Shown here: positions 14,086-15,948 of the stretch, piece by piece
How the letters are laid out: the number at the start of each line of letters is the position of its first letter
How positions within the stretch are numbered: the stretch's first letter is position 1
DNA from: UBA1715 sp964346725
GTDB lineage: Bacteria; Bacteroidota; Bacteroidia; Bacteroidales; UBA1715
Assembly (NCBI GenBank): GCA_964346725.1
Contig: CAYFVM010000033.1
Location: 1-15,948, forward strand
Direction: 5' to 3'
DNA: 15,948 nucleotides
Position numbers and translations under genes: made by a program
Notes under the pieces: generated by a model
The model's database searches: none
What the model saw: the letters and a program-made list of their open reading frames with translations, nothing else
Told to the model about the DNA's origin: nothing

Positions 14086-14188
14086 GTAGAGATGTCACAC
14101 AACATGTATAGGTGTTGTATGTCTTTATACAAAGTTGAGTTCACTAATACACAACACATTATTTGTGACAATTGTGTGTCGTTTGTAC
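14086..14188. repeat. 103-bp inverted-repeat element, copy 3
   Basis: Same length as copy 1. Ends are GTAGAGATGTCACACAA (14086-14102) and TTGTGTGTCGTTTGTAC (14172-14188). The interior is identical to copy 1; differences lie only in the ends. Two C-to-T changes (element positions 8 and 98) turn G-C pairs into G-U pairs and so keep RNA pairing, while a G-to-T change at 94 breaks one wobble. TCGGTTAATT (14076-14085) precedes it, the rest of the octamer pair being lost at the gap. Confidence 0.75.
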
Positions 14189-14317
14189 AACCCGCAATTA
14201 GATTTGTGCAATCTATGGTTACAAAAACACATAATACATTTCCCCTTAAAATGTGTTGATAGGTGAAGCCACGTTTTAAAACTTTTGATATATTTACGAT
14301 TTTAAATGTAATAGCAA
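14189..14317. other. Leader region of wzm
   Basis: No gene. It contains small inverted repeats (AGATT/AATCT near 14198-14212; ACATTT/AAATGT at 14236-14254) and TATATTTA at 14289-14296, one base from the TAnnTTTG -7 box and about 21 bp before the wzm start. Any of these could serve wzm transcription; support is weak. Confidence 0.35.
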
Positions 14318-15190
14318 TTGGCAGACTTGGAAACAAAGGAAGAAAAGGAAGGTAAGTGGACCACCGTTATAAAGTCGCGGAATGGATTATTTGATATAAA
14401 TCTGCGTGAAATATGGCAATATCGTGACTTGTTCTCGATGTTTGTGAAACGCGACATTATTACCTCATACAAGCAAACGATTTTAGGCCCGCTTTGGTTT
14501 TTTATACAGCCCGCACTCACCACAGTAATGTACATGGTTGTTTTTGGTGGAATAGCCGGAATCAGCACCGATGGTTTGCCACAGGCATTGTTTTATTTGG
14601 CGGGAATTCTTTGTTGGCAGTATTTTGCCGACTGTTTGAATAAAACCTCCAATACCTTTGTTGCCAATCAAAGCATGTTCGGGAAAGTATATTTCCCAAG
14701 ACTTGTAGTGCCTTTGTCTACGGTGGTATCGAACCTGATAAAGATGTTTATTCAATTTATATTGTTCGCGGCTGTGTATGTCTATTATCTAGCTCAAGGC
14801 GTGGTAGTTGCACCCAATTGGTATTTCTGCTTATTCCCTGTGCTCATTTTTATGTTGGCAGGCATTGCATTAGGTTTTGGTATTATTATATCATCTCTCA
14901 CAACCAAATATCGAGATTTAACCGTTCTCTTTACCTTCATTGTTCAGCTGTGGATGTACGCTACTCCGGTTATTTACCCATTAAGTACCATTACCAGTGA
15001 AAAAATGCGCACACTTATGCTTTTGAATCCTATCACTTCTATCATAGAAGCATTCAAATACGGCGCATTAGGCATAGGTTCCTTTGAATGGAGTTATTTA
15101 GCATATAGTTTCTGTTTTATGATAGTGTTGCTCGCATTGGGTATAGCCGTGTTTAATAAGGTTCAGAGAAGTTTTATGGACACGGTATGA
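14318..15190 (+). CDS. wzm: O-antigen/polysaccharide ABC exporter permease
   Basis: 290 residues, ABC-2 type permease (RfbD/KpsM class). The cytoplasmic N-terminal stretch WTTVIKSRNGLFDINLREIW leads into the family motif YKQTILGPLWFFIQPALTTVMY (about 50-71). About six membrane helices follow, e.g. ALFYLAGILCWQYF, LIKMFIQFILFAAVYVYYLA, LIFMLAGIALGFGIIISSL and YLAYSFCFMIVLLALGIAVF. LTTKYRDL and WMYATPVIYPLS are typical C-terminal motifs. It forms the inner-membrane channel for an undecaprenyl-linked glycan, powered by Wzt. The start is TTG at 14318; an in-frame stop lies two codons upstream and the next ATG would remove conserved sequence. The N-terminus therefore rests on a rare start codon. 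The Wzt gene follows after an inserted four-helix-bundle gene. Confidence 0.92.
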   Translation: MADLETKEEKEGKWTTVIKSRNGLFDINLREIWQYRDLFSMFVKRDIITSYKQTILGPLWFFIQPALTTVMYMVVFGGIAGISTDGLPQALFYLAGILCWQYFADCLNKTSNTFVANQSMFGKVYFPRLVVPLSTVVSNLIKMFIQFILFAAVYVYYLAQGVVVAPNWYFCLFPVLIFMLAGIALGFGIIISSLTTKYRDLTVLFTFIVQLWMYATPVIYPLSTITSEKMRTLMLLNPITSIIEAFKYGALGIGSFEWSYLAYSFCFMIVLLALGIAVFNKVQRSFMDTV

Positions 15191-15205
15191 TGCGACAAGT
15201 AAGGA

Positions 15206-15237
15206 GGTTAATCGGTTAATTGGTGATTTGGTTATTA
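15206..15237 (+). repeat. Left octamer array of the four-helix-bundle cassette
   Basis: Four consecutive 8-bp units: GGTTAATC, GGTTAATT, GGTGATTT, GGTTATTA. They begin 15 bp after the wzm stop and end 25 bp before the four-helix-bundle ATG. They are inverted relative to the array at 15637-15668; GGTTAATCGGTTAATTGGT (15206-15224) matches the complement of 15642-15660 at 18 of 19 bases. Confidence 0.8.
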
Positions 15238-15262
15238 GTAAAGATTGAAGAAAAAATAAATA

Positions 15263-15658
15263 ATGAAGTATCAGTATTATTTTGAAAAAACAGAGGTATG
15301 GAAAAATGCGCGAAGTTATGTCACGCATATCTATACTATAACCAAATTGTTTCCAAAAGAAGAAATGTATGGATTAACCGACCAACTTCGAAGGGCCGCA
15401 GTTTCTGTTTCTTCAAATATTGCAGAGGGATTATCTCGAAAATCAGCAAAAGATGAATTGCATTTTTTAGAATACTCGTATGCTTCGCTCATGGAAACAC
15501 TTTCACAATTATATGTTGCCGTTGATTTGCAGTATATCCAAGAACAAGATTTAGATGACTTCCGGAGTGAAATAGGAAAAATAGCTAATCAATTAAATTC
15601 GCTCACACGTTCCATAAAAAATAGAGCAGAGCAATCAATTAACCAACTAACCGATTAA
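15263..15658 (+). CDS. Four-helix-bundle protein (23S rRNA intervening-sequence / S23 type)
   Basis: 131 residues. The family hallmark FPKEEMYGLTDQLRRAAVSV and SSNIAEG covers 30-56, followed by FLEYSYASLMETLSQL (68-83), the third helix, and a C-terminal helix about 96-123. This small protein family is encoded in 23S rRNA intervening sequences of some spirochetes and in scattered chromosomal sites of many Bacteroidota; its biochemical role is unknown. Here it splits wzm from wzt. Its last six residues (INQLTD) and stop codon are encoded by the right octamer array, so the protein end depends on the repeat. No clear -7 box precedes it; it may be read from the wzm transcript. Identification is firm, function unassigned. 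Confidence 0.9.
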   Translation: MKYQYYFEKTEVWKNARSYVTHIYTITKLFPKEEMYGLTDQLRRAAVSVSSNIAEGLSRKSAKDELHFLEYSYASLMETLSQLYVAVDLQYIQEQDLDDFRSEIGKIANQLNSLTRSIKNRAEQSINQLTD

Positions 15659-15668
15659 CCAATTAACC
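15637..15668 (-). repeat. Right octamer array of the four-helix-bundle cassette
   Basis: Four consecutive 8-bp units on the plus strand: AATTAACC, AACTAACC, GATTAACC, AATTAACC, i.e. GGTTARTY-type units on the minus strand. The array overlaps the last codons and stop of the four-helix-bundle gene and ends 7 bp before the wzt ATG. Confidence 0.8.
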
Positions 15669-15675
15669 AAACTAC

Positions 15676-15948
15676 ATGACCGTTCTAGAATTCGAAAATA
15701 TAAGCAAACAATATCGTCTTGGGCTTGTGAGTACGCAGACGTTGAGTGATGACCTTACTCGATGGTGGACTATTAATGTCTTGCGGAAGGAAGATCCATA
15801 TTTGCGTGTGGGAGATGTAAATGAGCGTGCAAAAAAAGCTTCGAGCGATTATGTGTGGGCGCTCAAGGATATCAATTTTAGAGTGGAACAAGGAGATATT
15901 CTTGGTATTATAGGGAAAAATGGTGCAGGGAAGAGTACATTATTAAAG
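15676..15948 (+). CDS. wzt: O-antigen/polysaccharide ABC exporter ATPase, 5' part
   Basis: 91 residues are visible before the window ends. It begins MTVLEFENISKQYRLG and has the long insertion before Walker A that is typical of Wzt-type ATPases (about 20-62, LTRWWTINVLRKEDPYLRVG). Then come VWALKDINFRVEQGDILGI and Walker A IGKNGAGKST (79-88). It powers export of a lipid-linked polysaccharide through Wzm. The signature and Walker B motifs, and any C-terminal carbohydrate-binding domain, lie beyond the window. The ATG at 15676 is 17 bp after the four-helix-bundle stop and immediately follows the right octamer array. Confidence 0.9.
   Translation, partial: MTVLEFENISKQYRLGLVSTQTLSDDLTRWWTINVLRKEDPYLRVGDVNERAKKASSDYVWALKDINFRVEQGDILGIIGKNGAGKSTLLK

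Noticed and set aside
13758..14188. CRISPR array
   Set aside because: Units are about 157 bp apart with 103-bp inverted-repeat bodies and no short unique spacers; no cas gene is near.
13615..14336. Reading frames crossing the repeats and the second gap
   Set aside because: The same short peptide recurs in each because the DNA repeat recurs; the frames depend on N bases and the repeat shows inverted-repeat structure rather than coding bias.
15201..15208. AAGGAGGT as a ribosome-binding site for a short gene after wzm
   Set aside because: No ATG follows at suitable spacing. The motif runs into the octamer array and is 54 bp from the four-helix-bundle start.
15263..15658. A 23S rRNA intervening sequence context for the four-helix-bundle gene
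   Set aside because: Flanking DNA codes for Wzm and Wzt, and no rRNA sequence is present in the window.

Overview
The window reads as low-G+C chromosomal DNA of a Bacteroidota bacterium, probably an uncultured Bacteroidales-like anaerobe known from a draft assembly or metagenome scaffold (two placeholder gaps of exactly 100 N). The lineage call rests on TAnnTTTG-type -7 promoter boxes, a UvrA without its first Cys pair, a PerR/thioferritin locus, an aryl-polyene-like gene set, a GH9 cellulase with Ig/FN3 tail modules, and a Wzm/Wzt O-antigen exporter. No phage, IS transposase, CRISPR array, tRNA or rRNA gene was seen.

Layout. (1) 46-1562, minus strand: a peroxide/iron operon of a PerR-type repressor, a Dps-like thioferritin and a PTPS/QueD-fold protein with an altered active site; a palindrome at the predicted transcription start suggests autoregulation. 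(2) 2012-5159, minus strand: a tightly packed five-gene operon (acyl carrier protein, LpxL-like acyltransferase, O-methyltransferase-like protein, hotdog dehydratase, hotdog thioesterase). This is the accessory gene set of aryl-polyene/flexirubin clusters, but no ketosynthase or ketoreductase is present. (3) 5302-8766, minus strand: a secreted multidomain GH9 endoglucanase with its own hairpin terminator. (4) 9036-10349, plus strand: UDP-glucose 6-dehydrogenase, then a gap that removes the C-terminal part of an ECF sigma factor lying on the minus strand. (5) 10982-13753, plus strand: UvrA, divergent from the sigma gene. (6) 13754-14317: no gene, but copies of a 103-bp element with terminal inverted repeats, each preceded by octamers of the GGTTARTY type. 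(7) 14318-15948, plus strand: Wzm permease, a four-helix-bundle (23S-IVP-type) gene bracketed by inverted arrays of the same octamer, and the 5' part of the Wzt ATPase.

How the parts fit: Ugd (UDP-glucuronate supply) and Wzm/Wzt fit surface polysaccharide synthesis and export. The ACP operon fits assembly of a modified acyl or aryl-polyene lipid at the membrane. The PerR operon handles peroxide and iron. The most unusual structure is in 13754-15675, where one octamer family marks both the hairpin elements and a four-helix-bundle cassette that splits the normally adjacent wzm-wzt pair. One apparent extra element copy is probably an assembly artefact, because the sequences on the two sides of that gap are identical for exactly 55 bases.
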